Source: Bacteroidales bacterium
GTDB taxonomy: Bacteria > Bacteroidota > Bacteroidia > Bacteroidales > UBA10428
Direction: 5' to 3'
DNA: 64,000 nt
Assembly: GCA_016938235.1 (NCBI GenBank)
Contig: JAFGVA010000058.1
Span: 1-64,000, forward strand
The first letter of the stretch is position 1. Every line of letters begins with the position of its first letter. A program made the translations under genes and the position numbers. Under the pieces are notes generated by a model. That model searched no databases and was not told where the DNA came from. It saw only the letters and a program-made list of their open reading frames with translations. This document shows positions 9,052-18,676 of the stretch, piece after piece.

Positions 9052-9686
9052 ACCGGTCCGATGTTAAAATAAAAATCTGTGGAATGAAGTTTCCTGATAA
9101 CATTAAGGAGATTGTTGGAGTTAAACCCGATTTTCTCGGATTGATTTTTTACCCTGAATCAAAAAGGTTTGTTACAGATTCTGAGGCAATTGTTATCAAT
9201 GAAGTAATACCGGAAAGTATAAAAAAGGTAGGGGTTTTTGTTAATGCTGATTTTGATGTGATTGCAGCAAAACTCAAGCTTTTCAATTTGAATTTTGTTC
9301 AGCTGCATGGGTGCGAGACTCCTGAATTATGCGAAAATTTAAAAAATGAAGGAGTTATTGTAATAAAAGCTTTTGGTGTTGGCGAGTCGTTTGATTTTGC
9401 AATCCTCAAACCCTACCTGCAAGCTTGTGATTATTTTTTATTTGACACAAAATCTGAAAAGCACGGCGGGACCGGCATTAAATTCAACTGGGAGATTTTG
9501 AATAATTATAAATACGATAAGCCCTTCTTTTTAAGCGGGGGAATAGGCCCTGATGATGCTGAAGGTTTAAAAGAACTAAATCTTGGAAAACTTTATTCTT
9601 TAGATATTAACAGCAGGTTTGAAACAGAACCGGCAAAAAAGGATGTAAACTTACTCGGGAATTTTATTTCGGAATACAGAAAATAA
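9048..9686 (+). CDS. trpF: phosphoribosylanthranilate isomerase
   Basis: A 212-residue barrel enzyme for the Amadori rearrangement of PRA to CdRP. KICGMK at 9-14 carries the catalytic Cys11, and FDTKSEKHGGTG carries the catalytic Asp and phosphate-binding glycines. FLSGGIGPDD is the second phosphate loop. It overlaps trpC by four bases and precedes trpB by 47 bases. Confidence 0.95.
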   Translation: MNRSDVKIKICGMKFPDNIKEIVGVKPDFLGLIFYPESKRFVTDSEAIVINEVIPESIKKVGVFVNADFDVIAAKLKLFNLNFVQLHGCETPELCENLKNEGVIVIKAFGVGESFDFAILKPYLQACDYFLFDTKSEKHGGTGIKFNWEILNNYKYDKPFFLSGGIGPDDAEGLKELNLGKLYSLDINSRFETEPAKKDVNLLGNFISEYRK

Positions 9687-9733
9687 AATTAACAGCTAAG
9701 TTGCAGGAAACCAAATAAATAAAAGACAAAAGA

Positions 9734-10927
9734 GTGAAATATAATGTAAACGATAAGGGATTTTATGGCGATTTTGGCGGCGCCTTTATTCCCGAGATGA
9801 TGTACCAAAACATCAAGGAACTAAAAGAAAAGTACCTCGATATTATGGCGAGTGATTCTTTTAAAAATGAATTTGCAGATTTACTAAAAAACTATGTTGG
9901 AAGGCCTTCGCCTTTGTATTTTGCAAAGAGACTTTCTGAGCATTACAACGCAAAAATTTACATTAAAAGAGAAGACCTGAACCATACAGGCTCACATAAA
10001 ATTAACAATACCATCGGGCAAATTCTTATTGCCAGACATTTGGGTAAAAAAAGAATTATTGCCGAAACCGGTGCCGGTCAGCATGGTGTTGCAACAGCAA
10101 CTGTTTGCGCCCTGTTTGGAATTAAATGCGTGGTTTACATGGGTGCTGTTGATGTAAAAAGACAAATGCCTAATGTTTTGCGCATGAAAATGCTGGGAGC
10201 TGATGTAATTCCTGCCGAGAGTGGAAATAAAACCCTGAAAGATGCCACTAATGAAGCTCTGCGCGACTGGATAAACAATCCGATAGACACGCACTATATT
10301 ATCGGCTCAGTTGTGGGACCACATCCATACCCCGATATGGTTGCACGTTTGCAATCGGTTATCAGCGAAGAAATTAAATGGCAATTGAAAGAGCAAACCG
10401 GAAGTGAATCTCCCGATTATGTTTTGGCTTGTGTTGGTGGTGGTAGTAATGCAGCGGGTGCTTTTTATCATTTTCTCGACAACGATAAGGTAAAACTTAT
10501 TGGTTCTGAAGCCGCCGGTTTAGGTGCCGATACAAAAGAAACAGCAGCAACCCTGGCCACCGGTACCCCGGGTGTATTACACAGTTCTTTAACAATGCTT
10601 ATGCAAACCGATGACGGACAAATTATTGAGCCTTATTCGATATCAGCCGGACTCGATTATCCCGGAATCGGACCATTACATTCTCACCTTTTCAAAACCA
10701 GACGGGCATCTTATTACTCTGTAACAGATAAAGAAGCGCTTGATGCTGCCTTTAAGCTCACAAAACTTGAAGGTATTATTCCTGCCCTGGAATCGGCACA
10801 TGCATTTGCTTTGCTTGAACAACTTAAATTCAAGCCCAACAATGTTGTTGTAATGAATCTCTCGGGAAGAGGAGATAAAGATATGCAAACTTATATTGAT
10901 CAAATGACCAATGAACAGACTAAATAA
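9734..10927 (+). CDS. trpB: tryptophan synthase beta chain
   Basis: A 397-residue PLP enzyme that condenses indole with serine. Lys89 in HTGSHKINN forms the Schiff base, and GGGSNAAG binds the cofactor phosphate. The frame starts with GTG at 9734; no ATG lies close to the expected N-terminus (KYNVNDKGFYGDFGG matches family starts), so GTG is the likely start. Its end overlaps the trpA start by 17 bases. Confidence 0.96.
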   Translation: MKYNVNDKGFYGDFGGAFIPEMMYQNIKELKEKYLDIMASDSFKNEFADLLKNYVGRPSPLYFAKRLSEHYNAKIYIKREDLNHTGSHKINNTIGQILIARHLGKKRIIAETGAGQHGVATATVCALFGIKCVVYMGAVDVKRQMPNVLRMKMLGADVIPAESGNKTLKDATNEALRDWINNPIDTHYIIGSVVGPHPYPDMVARLQSVISEEIKWQLKEQTGSESPDYVLACVGGGSNAAGAFYHFLDNDKVKLIGSEAAGLGADTKETAATLATGTPGVLHSSLTMLMQTDDGQIIEPYSISAGLDYPGIGPLHSHLFKTRRASYYSVTDKEALDAAFKLTKLEGIIPALESAHAFALLEQLKFKPNNVVVMNLSGRGDKDMQTYIDQMTNEQTK

Positions 10928-11684
10928 ATTATTCCAGGTGAAACAATCCGGAATTCTTTCGGTATATTTTTCGGCAGGGCATCCAGGCCTGAATGATACA
11001 GCCACCATTATTCAAACATTGGATGAATCGGGAGCAGATGTAGTTGAAGTAGGTATGCCGTTTTCTGATCCCGTGGCAGACGGACCTGTAATACAGCAAA
11101 GCAGCCTTAAGGCTTTAAAAAACGGGATGAGCCTGAGAATCCTCTTCAGTCAGTTAAGCGATATTCGTTCAAAAACGCAAATACCCATTATTCTGATGGG
11201 ATACCTGAATCCTGTTATGCAATATGGATTAGAGAATTTCTGTAAGGAATGTGAAAAAGTAGGTGTTGATGGGCTGATTCTGCCTGATTTACCACCGGAA
11301 ATATACAACGAAAGCTATCGTGAGTTGTTTGAGAAGCATAAGCTTTCAAATATATTTCTGGTTCCGCCACAAACTTCGAATGAGCGTATAAAGCAGCTGG
11401 ACGAATGGTCTACAGGATTTCTGTATATCGTGGCAGCTTCATCTACTACCGGTGCAAAAAAGGGATTCCAGGAATACCAGATTGAATATTTCAACAGGCT
11501 GAAAAAGCTGGAGTTGAAGAACCCAACACTTATTGGCTTTGGAATTTCAAACCACGAAAGTTATCAGGAAGCCTGTAACTATGCGAATGGTGTTATAATC
11601 GGCAGTGCCTTTATTCATGCATTAAACGAAGAAGGAGAACTGAAAGAAAAAATCAACAATTTTGTGAAGGGAATTATAAAATAA
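10911..11684 (+). CDS. trpA: tryptophan synthase alpha chain
   Basis: A 257-residue barrel enzyme that cleaves indole-3-glycerol phosphate to indole and glyceraldehyde 3-phosphate; indole is channelled to TrpB. Catalytic Glu46 and Asp57 lie in VEVGMPFSDPVADGP. The start overlaps trpB. It is the last gene of the operon; no intrinsic terminator could be identified after it. Confidence 0.95.
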   Translation: MNRLNKLFQVKQSGILSVYFSAGHPGLNDTATIIQTLDESGADVVEVGMPFSDPVADGPVIQQSSLKALKNGMSLRILFSQLSDIRSKTQIPIILMGYLNPVMQYGLENFCKECEKVGVDGLILPDLPPEIYNESYRELFEKHKLSNIFLVPPQTSNERIKQLDEWSTGFLYIVAASSTTGAKKGFQEYQIEYFNRLKKLELKNPTLIGFGISNHESYQEACNYANGVIIGSAFIHALNEEGELKEKINNFVKGIIK

Positions 11685-11901
11685 ATCTAAGCAGCTAACA
11701 CGCTATATTCATTCATTATTTTAAGAACATTTTTCTTGTATTGGCATAAATTCAGAAAACATAAAGCAGCATTAAAAGTGATGCCAAAAGCAATAACTAA
11801 GAAAAATAAAAATTACGAAACTAAAGATCCGAAGCAGGATGTTAGTCAATTCATTATGATTACATGTCTGGAAATAACTTCTTTCGGAGAGCTGTAAACC
11901 A

Positions 11902-12396
11902 TTAACTCAGGTGTATTTTTTGCATCTCAATTACAGCTTTGTGAAAATCAGGGAACATTTCCCATAGTTCTTTTTCACACTTACTTAGTTCTTCGCATTC
12001 AATGCAACAATCCAGTTCTTTCTCCTGTGCGCATTTTCTAACAGGGCAAAGTTTTACAACAGCACCTTCTTTTTCCTTGTCGTTCTTGCAGCCAAAACAA
12101 AACATTGTATCAGCATCGAATTCTAAGCCATAACGTTCCTTAATATGCCAGGTTTTGTATGCTTCCTTCTTTAATTGCGAATCATTTTTCTTGCTGGCAT
12201 TAAGAAACTGGCAATCCTGAGGGCAGCTATAACCACAATAATTAAGCTTTTTGGGATCAGGTTTCTCTTCTCCATCAAACAGAGAATTATAAAATGTTGT
12301 ATTTCCGGCTTTTAAGGTTAATCCAATCATTGCACAACCTAAACCGGCACAAATGCCTTTTTTTAGAAATTTTCTACGGTTGGAATCTGGTTTCAT
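11902..12396 (-). CDS. Tat-signal, cysteine-rich DUF3795-like protein
   Basis: About 164 residues from the ATG at 12396; a longer frame reaches 12441, but this start places the twin-arginine motif NRRKFLKKG at the N-terminus, followed by a hydrophobic stretch (GICAGLGCAMIGLTL). The mature part has many Cys in pairs: YCGYSCPQDC, MFCFGCKN, LCPVRKC, DCCIECEELSKC. This arrangement resembles DUF3795, a family of presumed metal- or cluster-binding proteins. Export by the Tat route would fit a protein folded with its cofactor in the cytoplasm. Function unknown. It is alone on this strand, with hlyIII upstream. Confidence 0.6.
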   Translation of the reverse strand: MKPDSNRRKFLKKGICAGLGCAMIGLTLKAGNTTFYNSLFDGEEKPDPKKLNYCGYSCPQDCQFLNASKKNDSQLKKEAYKTWHIKERYGLEFDADTMFCFGCKNDKEKEGAVVKLCPVRKCAQEKELDCCIECEELSKCEKELWEMFPDFHKAVIEMQKIHLS

Positions 12397-12465
12397 AGGG
12401 AATACTATTGGTTTACTACAATAACAAGTAAACCGGCACAAACACGTATTTCTTTTATTAAATTA

Positions 12466-13134
12466 TTAAGAAATAGTATTCAGTGGTAATACATAAACCA
12501 TTATAGCGACCCAATGACAAACACTACCTGCAATAACTAAAAGGTGCCAGACCAAATGGGTATAGGGTATTCTTTTCAGTTTATAAAAAATGGTTCCCAG
12601 AGTATAACAGATTCCACCGATAAAAATAAAAACGATACCCATTATGGGGATATTTCTGAATATAGGAAAAAGGAAAAACAAAAGCATCCATCCCATCAAT
12701 ATATATGAAAGAATATAAAAAATGTTAACACCATTTTCGTATTTATTCGGAATAAAGAGTTTCACAACAATTCCAGAGATAGCCAGACCCCATTCTAATC
12801 CAAACAAAGTCCAACCCCAGTCTCCTTTTAAGGCAACTAAAGCAAGGGGAGTATAGGTTCCTGCAATTAAAAGAAATATAGCAATCTGGTCAATATTATG
12901 AAAAAGATCTTTGGTTTTGCCATGTTTGAGGGCGTGATTAATTGTTGAAGACAGATAAAGGATAGTGAGTGTAGCTCCAAAAATTGTGAAACTTAAAACA
13001 TGTCTTCCGGTTCCATACTTTGCCGAGAATACAACAAGCAGCACCAAACCTGTAATTGCAAATGCTGTAGCAACCCCATGTGAAATAGTATTTGCCAGCT
13101 CCTCTCCATAAGTAAATCTTGTATCGCTCTTCAT
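12466..13134 (-). CDS. hemolysin III / PAQR family membrane protein
   Basis: A 222-residue protein with seven predicted membrane helices. The N-terminal motif GEELANTISHGVA, the SSTINHALKHG segment and the C-terminal HLVWHLLVIAGSVCHW hold the conserved His, Ser and Asp positions of the bacterial hemolysin III branch of the PAQR superfamily. Despite the name, members such as B. subtilis TrhA are linked to membrane homeostasis and not to toxin activity. It lies between the DUF3795 gene and the FKBP gene with short gaps, so the three may share a transcript. Confidence 0.85.
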   Translation of the reverse strand: MKSDTRFTYGEELANTISHGVATAFAITGLVLLVVFSAKYGTGRHVLSFTIFGATLTILYLSSTINHALKHGKTKDLFHNIDQIAIFLLIAGTYTPLALVALKGDWGWTLFGLEWGLAISGIVVKLFIPNKYENGVNIFYILSYILMGWMLLFFLFPIFRNIPIMGIVFIFIGGICYTLGTIFYKLKRIPYTHLVWHLLVIAGSVCHWVAIMVYVLPLNTIS

Positions 13135-13165
13135 AATTCTCTAACTTTAATTAATAGTCCCAAAA

Positions 13166-13597
13166 TTACCAAAAATCAACTAATCTGACATCAAAAATCA
13201 ATACTGCATTTGGGGGTATTTTATTACCCGTACCTTTTTTACCCCAGCCTAATTCAGGTGGAACATACAATCTGAAGCGCGCTCCTTTGTTCATTAGCAT
13301 TATTCCCTCACGATATCCTTCAATCAATTCTTCCATTTTCACCTCAGAAGGGGTGTTTTCTTTGTAAGTATCTTCTAGAATGGTTCCGTTTACTAACTGA
13401 CATCTCTGATTAACTACGATATATGCATTTTCAGACGGAGAATCTCCCTCACCTGTTTCAATAATTTTGTATTGCAATCCGGAGCTTGTCTCACAAATTC
13501 CTTCTTTATTCCTGTTTCTCGATAGGTAATCCTCACCTGTTTTTCTGTTAAACCCTGACGAACCCCTGTTCCTGTCTTTTTTATCTCGTTTTGCCAT
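13166..13597 (-). CDS. FKBP-type peptidyl-prolyl isomerase
   Basis: A 143-residue cytoplasmic isomerase with a basic N-terminal tail (KRDKKDRNRG) in place of a signal peptide. The FKBP core runs from about residue 35 and includes GLQYKIIETGEG, MNKGARFRLYVPPELGWG and the ending NAVLIFDVRLVDFW, typical of the MIP/FklB-like class. The core is slightly degenerate around the active-site pocket (the usual VPGW segment reads LIEGYREG), so activity may be weak. Confidence 0.8.
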   Translation of the reverse strand: MAKRDKKDRNRGSSGFNRKTGEDYLSRNRNKEGICETSSGLQYKIIETGEGDSPSENAYIVVNQRCQLVNGTILEDTYKENTPSEVKMEELIEGYREGIMLMNKGARFRLYVPPELGWGKKGTGNKIPPNAVLIFDVRLVDFW

Positions 13598-13623
13598 TGA
13601 AAATTTTTATCTCCTTTCAAAAG

Positions 13624-13631
13624 CAAAATTA
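13624..13631 (-). promoter_or_regulatory. -7 element for the FKBP gene
   Basis: The minus strand reads TAATTTTG here, an exact TAnnTTTG, 27 bases upstream of the FKBP start. No clear -33 element was found. Confidence 0.35.
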
Positions 13632-13757
13632 GCTATTACAGCTAAAAAAAGCATCTCATTCATAAAACACACATAAACAATAAGATACGAAATATTGCAG
13701 TAATTATTTCGTATTCCATGCAGTTATTAAATACAACCAATTGCATATATGCACTCG

Positions 13758-13789
13758 TTGGTTTAAACCACCTTTGTTTTGTATCTTTT
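13758..13789 (+). promoter_or_regulatory. candidate promoter of the GH16 gene
   Basis: TATCTTTT (13782-13789), one base from TAnnTTTG, with TTG at 13758-13760 separated by 21 bases. The gene starts 21 bases further on. Confidence 0.35.
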
Positions 13790-13810
13790 TAACGAAATAT
13801 TTCCTAAGTC

Positions 13811-15937
13811 ATGAAAAAAATTTTATTTATTTTATTTCTAACAGGTTTTGCATCATTTTCAATGGCACAGAATTATGAACTTGTTTGGTCGGATGAATTT
13901 GACGGAAACACACTGGATTCAAGTATCTGGAATATTGAACAACGGATTGGCGTCTGGAATACCGGTTCAAATGCAGAATTACAGCATTATCGTAAAGAAA
14001 ATGTAAGTGTTGGTGATGATGGTGTCGGGAATAATTGTCTTATTCTGTCGGCCAGGGAAGAAAGTTATAACGGTTACGGGTATACCTCAGGAAGGGTAAA
14101 TACAAAGGGTAAATTTTCATTTCGGTTTGGTAAACTGGAGGCAAGAATAAAAATACCTGATCTGGCAAATGGACTATGGCCTGCGTTCTGGACACTTGGA
14201 TATGTTAATCAGGGATGGCCTTCTTGTGGCGAAATTGATATACTCGAAATGGGGCATAGTGCGGGCATAACATCCGGCACACAAAATAAATATATAGGGG
14301 CAGCCTGTCATTGGGAAAATGCCGATAATTATGCAGGGTATGGATTAAATGCTACTGCCTCTGAAAACCTGAATGAAGATTACCACCTATTCACCTTAAT
14401 ATGGGATGAGACCAAAGTAGCGACCTACCTTGACGATGCTACCACTCCCTTTTTTGTAATGAATGTTACCGGTTCAGATTTAGAAGAATACCGGGATTAC
14501 ACTAACTATATACTTTTTAATCTTGCTGTTGGTGGAAGTCTTACGGGTGTTTTAAATGCAGAGGATGTTACAGCTCCATTTCCGGCAAACATGTATATCG
14601 ATTATGTTAGATTATACCAGGAAGTTGAAACCGGAGATTTGGTTGACTCTTCTGAAGTTATTTTCGGCTCTTTTGGGGTATACGAAGAAGAAGCTAATGT
14701 GGCTATGAATACTGACATTGGTTTTGATACGGAAATAATCTCATCAAACCTAACCGAAGTCACAGATGATTCGCCCAAAGAAGGCAGTTCTGCACTTGCA
14801 TACCAGGTTTCTGCCTCAACAGAATTTGAATTAAGAGTAAATTCAATAGTCAACAGGAATATGCAAAATTATGCGAATGGCAGCATTCAGTTTTGGTTTA
14901 AAACAACCTTAACAGATAGTTTTAGCTTTGGTATTTCAGATTGGGAGGGCGAAGAATCCTTTTTTACCCTCAAAGAAGGGGTCGCTCAGAATCCCCCAAG
15001 AAACGGTGAATGGCAGTTAGCATATATTCAACTTGCAGCTATTGCAGATAGGGTAGATCTGACAAAAATTAAAGACCTTTTTATTGTGAAATCAAATTGT
15101 CAAAGTACTGGCAGTATATCAATTGACAGGATAATCTGGAGTGAAACTGCCTACCAGACTAATGATAACAACTATTACGGTATTTTTGCCGAGCATACCG
15201 AAATAACCACAACGCTTGATTTCGGTGGTGGCGGAGTTATATATATATGGAATGGATTTAGCGAAAATGCTTCAGAGTATGCCTTCTTTGGAGAAGATGT
15301 TTTACCTTATCTGGCTAACCAAGGTACATGGAATGGCTTTGGAATTCACTCCGATCCAGCTTTGGATTTAAGTGCTTTTTTCGGTGGTAATATGCATTTC
15401 CATTATAAAACCACTTCTTCTGCCGATATTGAAATCGGGTTTAAAAACAGTGCTGACGACGGGTGGAAAAAAATTATTCCGGCCTCAGAGGTTGAAAACG
15501 ATGGCGAATGGCACGCCCAGTCAATTGCTTTGAAGGATTTTACTCCTGCTGGCTCCGCTTTAACAGCAAACGATTTAATAGATATTGCAATACCCTTTTA
15601 TATGGTTGGCACATTGGATATTTCTTTTGATGAAATTTATTTTAGTAAAAATGGTACGGCTCTATCTTATCCCGCCTCAGGCAGTATTTTCAACAAAGAA
15701 AACCTTAAATTCGAATCAGTTTATATCTACCCAAATCCTGTAAAAAATGAATTCTCTGTTTCAGGATTGGAATCAGAAGCAACTATTACCCTTTTTGATC
15801 AGACAGGTCGACTTATTGAAACTAAACATATAAGGCCTGACGAGTCGGTTAATTTAGCGAATTACAACACGGGAATTTATTACCTGCGTATAAGAAGTAA
15901 TGATTTATTTCACAACTATAAATTAGTAAAGGAATAG
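13811..15937 (+). CDS. secreted GH16 endo-beta-glucanase with two beta-sandwich modules and a T9SS tail
   Basis: A 708-residue exported enzyme. Residues 1-19 are a signal peptide ending SMAQ. The GH16 domain spans about 20-272; its active-site strand reads GEIDILEMG with Glu141 (nucleophile), Asp143 and Glu146 (acid/base), the ExDxxE form of laminarinase-type enzymes. Two related beta-sandwich modules follow (about 283-450 and 455-630; they start with similar FGVYEE / GIFAEH segments), probably carbohydrate-binding. The last 75 residues (YIYPNPVKNEF ... GIYYLRI ... YKLVKE) are a type A T9SS sorting domain, so the enzyme should cross the outer membrane and be anchored or released. Likely substrate is laminarin or a similar beta-1,3-glucan; that is inference from the motif form. 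Confidence 0.88.
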   Translation: MKKILFILFLTGFASFSMAQNYELVWSDEFDGNTLDSSIWNIEQRIGVWNTGSNAELQHYRKENVSVGDDGVGNNCLILSAREESYNGYGYTSGRVNTKGKFSFRFGKLEARIKIPDLANGLWPAFWTLGYVNQGWPSCGEIDILEMGHSAGITSGTQNKYIGAACHWENADNYAGYGLNATASENLNEDYHLFTLIWDETKVATYLDDATTPFFVMNVTGSDLEEYRDYTNYILFNLAVGGSLTGVLNAEDVTAPFPANMYIDYVRLYQEVETGDLVDSSEVIFGSFGVYEEEANVAMNTDIGFDTEIISSNLTEVTDDSPKEGSSALAYQVSASTEFELRVNSIVNRNMQNYANGSIQFWFKTTLTDSFSFGISDWEGEESFFTLKEGVAQNPPRNGEWQLAYIQLAAIADRVDLTKIKDLFIVKSNCQSTGSISIDRIIWSETAYQTNDNNYYGIFAEHTEITTTLDFGGGGVIYIWNGFSENASEYAFFGEDVLPYLANQGTWNGFGIHSDPALDLSAFFGGNMHFHYKTTSSADIEIGFKNSADDGWKKIIPASEVENDGEWHAQSIALKDFTPAGSALTANDLIDIAIPFYMVGTLDISFDEIYFSKNGTALSYPASGSIFNKENLKFESVYIYPNPVKNEFSVSGLESEATITLFDQTGRLIETKHIRPDESVNLANYNTGIYYLRIRSNDLFHNYKLVKE

Positions 15938-16070
15938 TATAAAAAGAGGCCAGAATACTGAACGAAGCATTGTGCACTTTTAAACGGATACCCGGAATAC
16001 TAAGGCGCTCAGTTTCCCATCTGTTTAACATTCAGTAATTGTGGGTTTCGAAAGTTGGAGCTTAACTTTG

Positions 16071-16934
16071 TTAGTTTGAATGTGTCACCCAATCTTCAAG
16101 GTTGGTTTTTGATTTGCCCAGCAACTGCTCTGTTTCTTGTGCCTCTCCATTTTCCGGATTGATTTTTGAAAAATAAGCCGAAAGTTTACTTACATATTTA
16201 AGTTCTGGGTTAAAGGTAATTGTGCTGATTAGGTTTAACATGCCCAAGGGCACTTTGCTGATTTTAACCTCTGGATTAGTTAATGACACATATTTGGTAA
16301 TGGCATTGGCCATTGTCATTTTTTCGGGACCGTATACAAACAGTGTTTTATTATTGGTTTCAGGTTTTTCATACGATTCAGCTACGAGTTTTGCGTAATC
16401 ATCGGCAGCTACCCAATGAAAAGGGTTAGAGTTTTCGCCTATAATGGTTGCTTTATTATTTCTGATAAAAAGAGGCAGCGACTCAAAAAACCACGATGGC
16501 CTGAAAATGGTATAATTAATGCCACTTTTTTTAAGGTATTCTTCTGCATTATATTTTGCGCGTGTTGGCCGAAACCAGGTATTTTCCATTTTAACAGAAC
16601 TGCCGGTAATATGGGTTATTTTCTTAATGCCACTTATACGTGCAGCATCAACAATATTTACCATTCCAAGATGTTCTGTTCTTTCCATTGCATCAAATTT
16701 TGGCCCACCCTGAAGGTTAACATGTACACCATAGCAGCCTTCCATTGCATTTTGCAGAGAAACTATGTCATTAACATCGCCTTCGCAGAATTCAAAACTT
16801 GTTGGCATTTTTATTCTTGCTTCAGATGCATTGCGGGTAAAAATAATTATCTGGAATCCTTTTTCCTTCAATTTCATGGCAACAGGCTTACCAAGCATGC
16901 CCGTACCACCAATTACTAAAATTTTTTGTTTCAT
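16071..16934 (-). CDS. NmrA/atypical SDR family NAD(P)-binding protein
   Basis: About 287 residues from the ATG at 16934 (a longer frame reaches 16979, but this start places the dinucleotide loop correctly). The N-terminus MKQKILVIGGTGMLGKPVA is a Rossmann fold with GxxGxxG. There is no YxxxK pair at the usual position, and the sequence VVNLQ/ITHITGSSVK with FRPSWFFE is typical of NmrA-like and complex-I assembly (NDUFA9-like) epimerase relatives. It likely binds NAD(P) as an oxidoreductase or redox-sensing protein; the substrate is unknown. Convergent with the GH16 gene, divergent from trehalase. Confidence 0.75.
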   Translation of the reverse strand: MKQKILVIGGTGMLGKPVAMKLKEKGFQIIIFTRNASEARIKMPTSFEFCEGDVNDIVSLQNAMEGCYGVHVNLQGGPKFDAMERTEHLGMVNIVDAARISGIKKITHITGSSVKMENTWFRPTRAKYNAEEYLKKSGINYTIFRPSWFFESLPLFIRNNKATIIGENSNPFHWVAADDYAKLVAESYEKPETNNKTLFVYGPEKMTMANAITKYVSLTNPEVKISKVPLGMLNLISTITFNPELKYVSKLSAYFSKINPENGEAQETEQLLGKSKTNLEDWVTHSN

Positions 16935-17064
16935 GAGTTCTAGTGTTTTAAGTAAAGCTAGGTTAATACAGAATAGCATTCATACACAAATCGGCCAATC
17001 GAACAAATAAATCGGCAAAGAGTAAAAAACTTACTCCTGCTAGTAAATTCTTTTTTGTACCTTG

Positions 17065-18624
17065 ATGCTCAAAACTATCGGTATGAGATATTTTCTATGT
17101 ATTGCTTTTCTTTTTTTTAGCCCCCGGGTTTATACGCAGGTTTTTCCCGATGAACAATACCCAGTTTTGTTTCACGATGTTCAGCTTAGCGGAATCTATA
17201 CCGATTCCAAAACATTTCCCGATTGTCGGCCAATTGTCAGCCCGGTAAAAATAGATTCTCTTTATCTTCTCGAAAAAAATTTAGAGGGGTTCAGTCTTGT
17301 TGATTTCCTGGGAACTTATTTTATTAGGCCCATCGAACCTAAAGATATAGAGCCAGATGCCGATGAGAATATAACAGAGCATATTAATAATTTATGGGAT
17401 AAACTTTTAAGGGAAACTTATGATACTCAAAGTAGTCTGGTCCCTCTTCCTCATCCCTACATTGTGCCGGGTGGCAGATTCCGGGAGGTTTATTACTGGG
17501 ATAGCTATTTTACCATGCTGGGCTTGAAAGAGGCAGGCAGGTATGATATAATCAGAAACATGGTTGATAATTTTGCTTTCCTTATTGATACTTACGGACA
17601 TATTCCAAATGGTAACAGAACCTATTATTTATCGCGTTCCCAACCACCCTTCTTTTCGCTAATGGTTGAGTTACTTGCGGGGATTGATGGAAAATCTGTT
17701 TATACAAAATATTTACCACAGTTAGAAAGGGAATATAACTTCTGGATGGATGGGAAAGAAAGCTTGGAAGAAAAAAACGATGCCTGTAGAAGAGTAGTAA
17801 GACTTGACAAGGGTGTTTTTCTGAATCGATATTGGGATGATAATGCGCAACCCCGTTCCGAAGCTTATAAAGAAGATTTGGAAATAGCCTTGCGTTCTCC
17901 GGAACATGACAGTGTTGATTTTAGAAATATTCGTGCTGCCTGTGAATCGGGTTGGGATTTTAGCAGCCGTTGGTTGAACGATGGCACCAATCTTGAAACT
18001 ATTGAAACAACTAAAATACTGCCCGTCGATTTGAACAGTCTTTTATATCATCTGGAGCAGGTTTTATATAAGTCTTATAAAATAGCCGGTGAAGAGCCAG
18101 ATGCCAAGATATACAAAACATTGGCCAGAGACAGGAAAAAAGCATTTAAAAAGTATTTCTGGAGAAAAAAAGAAGGTTTCTTCGTTGATTATCACTATGT
18201 ATTAGAGTGGCAAAATCTACCTATAACCCTTGTAGGGATTTATCCATTGTATTTTAAGCTGGCATCGAAGTATCAGGCAAAGAAATCAGCTTTGTATATT
18301 CAAAACAATTTTCTTTCGGAGGGAGGTGTAAAAACAAGCCAAAGAGCTACTGGTGAACAATGGGACGCCCCTAACGGCTGGGCACCTCTACAATATTTAT
18401 GTATTGAAGGATTAAGCAAATACAAACAAGTTGAGTTAAGCCATGAAATAAAAAAAAGGTGGATTAGTCTTGTTGAAAAGCAATATGCAGAAACGGGCAA
18501 GTTGCTTGAAAAGTATAATGTAACTGATTTAAATGCCGAAGGAGGCGGAGGGGAGTATCCTACCCAGGACGGATTTGGTTGGACAAACGGAGTGTATTTA
18601 TTTTTAATTTCAAACCAGGAGTAA
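17065..18624 (+). CDS. treA: periplasmic trehalase (GH37)
   Basis: About 519 residues. Both trehalase signatures are present: PGGRFREVYYWDSYF and QWDAPNGWAP. The catalytic Asp lies in ESGWDFSSRW and the catalytic Glu in GGGGEYPTQDGFGW. A signal peptide (MRYFLCIAFLFFSP...) suits a periplasmic enzyme that splits trehalose into two glucoses. The start may be the ATG at 17065 or the one at 17083, which gives the cleaner signal peptide; a poor -7 match (TACCTTGA, 17058-17065) would favour 17083. It lies close to a secreted glucanase, so this segment serves glucose release from external glycans. Confidence 0.93.
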   Translation: MLKTIGMRYFLCIAFLFFSPRVYTQVFPDEQYPVLFHDVQLSGIYTDSKTFPDCRPIVSPVKIDSLYLLEKNLEGFSLVDFLGTYFIRPIEPKDIEPDADENITEHINNLWDKLLRETYDTQSSLVPLPHPYIVPGGRFREVYYWDSYFTMLGLKEAGRYDIIRNMVDNFAFLIDTYGHIPNGNRTYYLSRSQPPFFSLMVELLAGIDGKSVYTKYLPQLEREYNFWMDGKESLEEKNDACRRVVRLDKGVFLNRYWDDNAQPRSEAYKEDLEIALRSPEHDSVDFRNIRAACESGWDFSSRWLNDGTNLETIETTKILPVDLNSLLYHLEQVLYKSYKIAGEEPDAKIYKTLARDRKKAFKKYFWRKKEGFFVDYHYVLEWQNLPITLVGIYPLYFKLASKYQAKKSALYIQNNFLSEGGVKTSQRATGEQWDAPNGWAPLQYLCIEGLSKYKQVELSHEIKKRWISLVEKQYAETGKLLEKYNVTDLNAEGGGGEYPTQDGFGWTNGVYLFLISNQE

Positions 18625-18676
18625 TTAATATCTTAGCATTCATTTATTTTGTTTTTAGGTGAAACTACAAGGGGAT

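Noticed and set aside
11781-11897. 38-codon frame after trpA (starts MPKAITKKNK)
   Set aside because: Short, no promoter or context, no recognisable product, and the length is expected by chance in AT-rich DNA.
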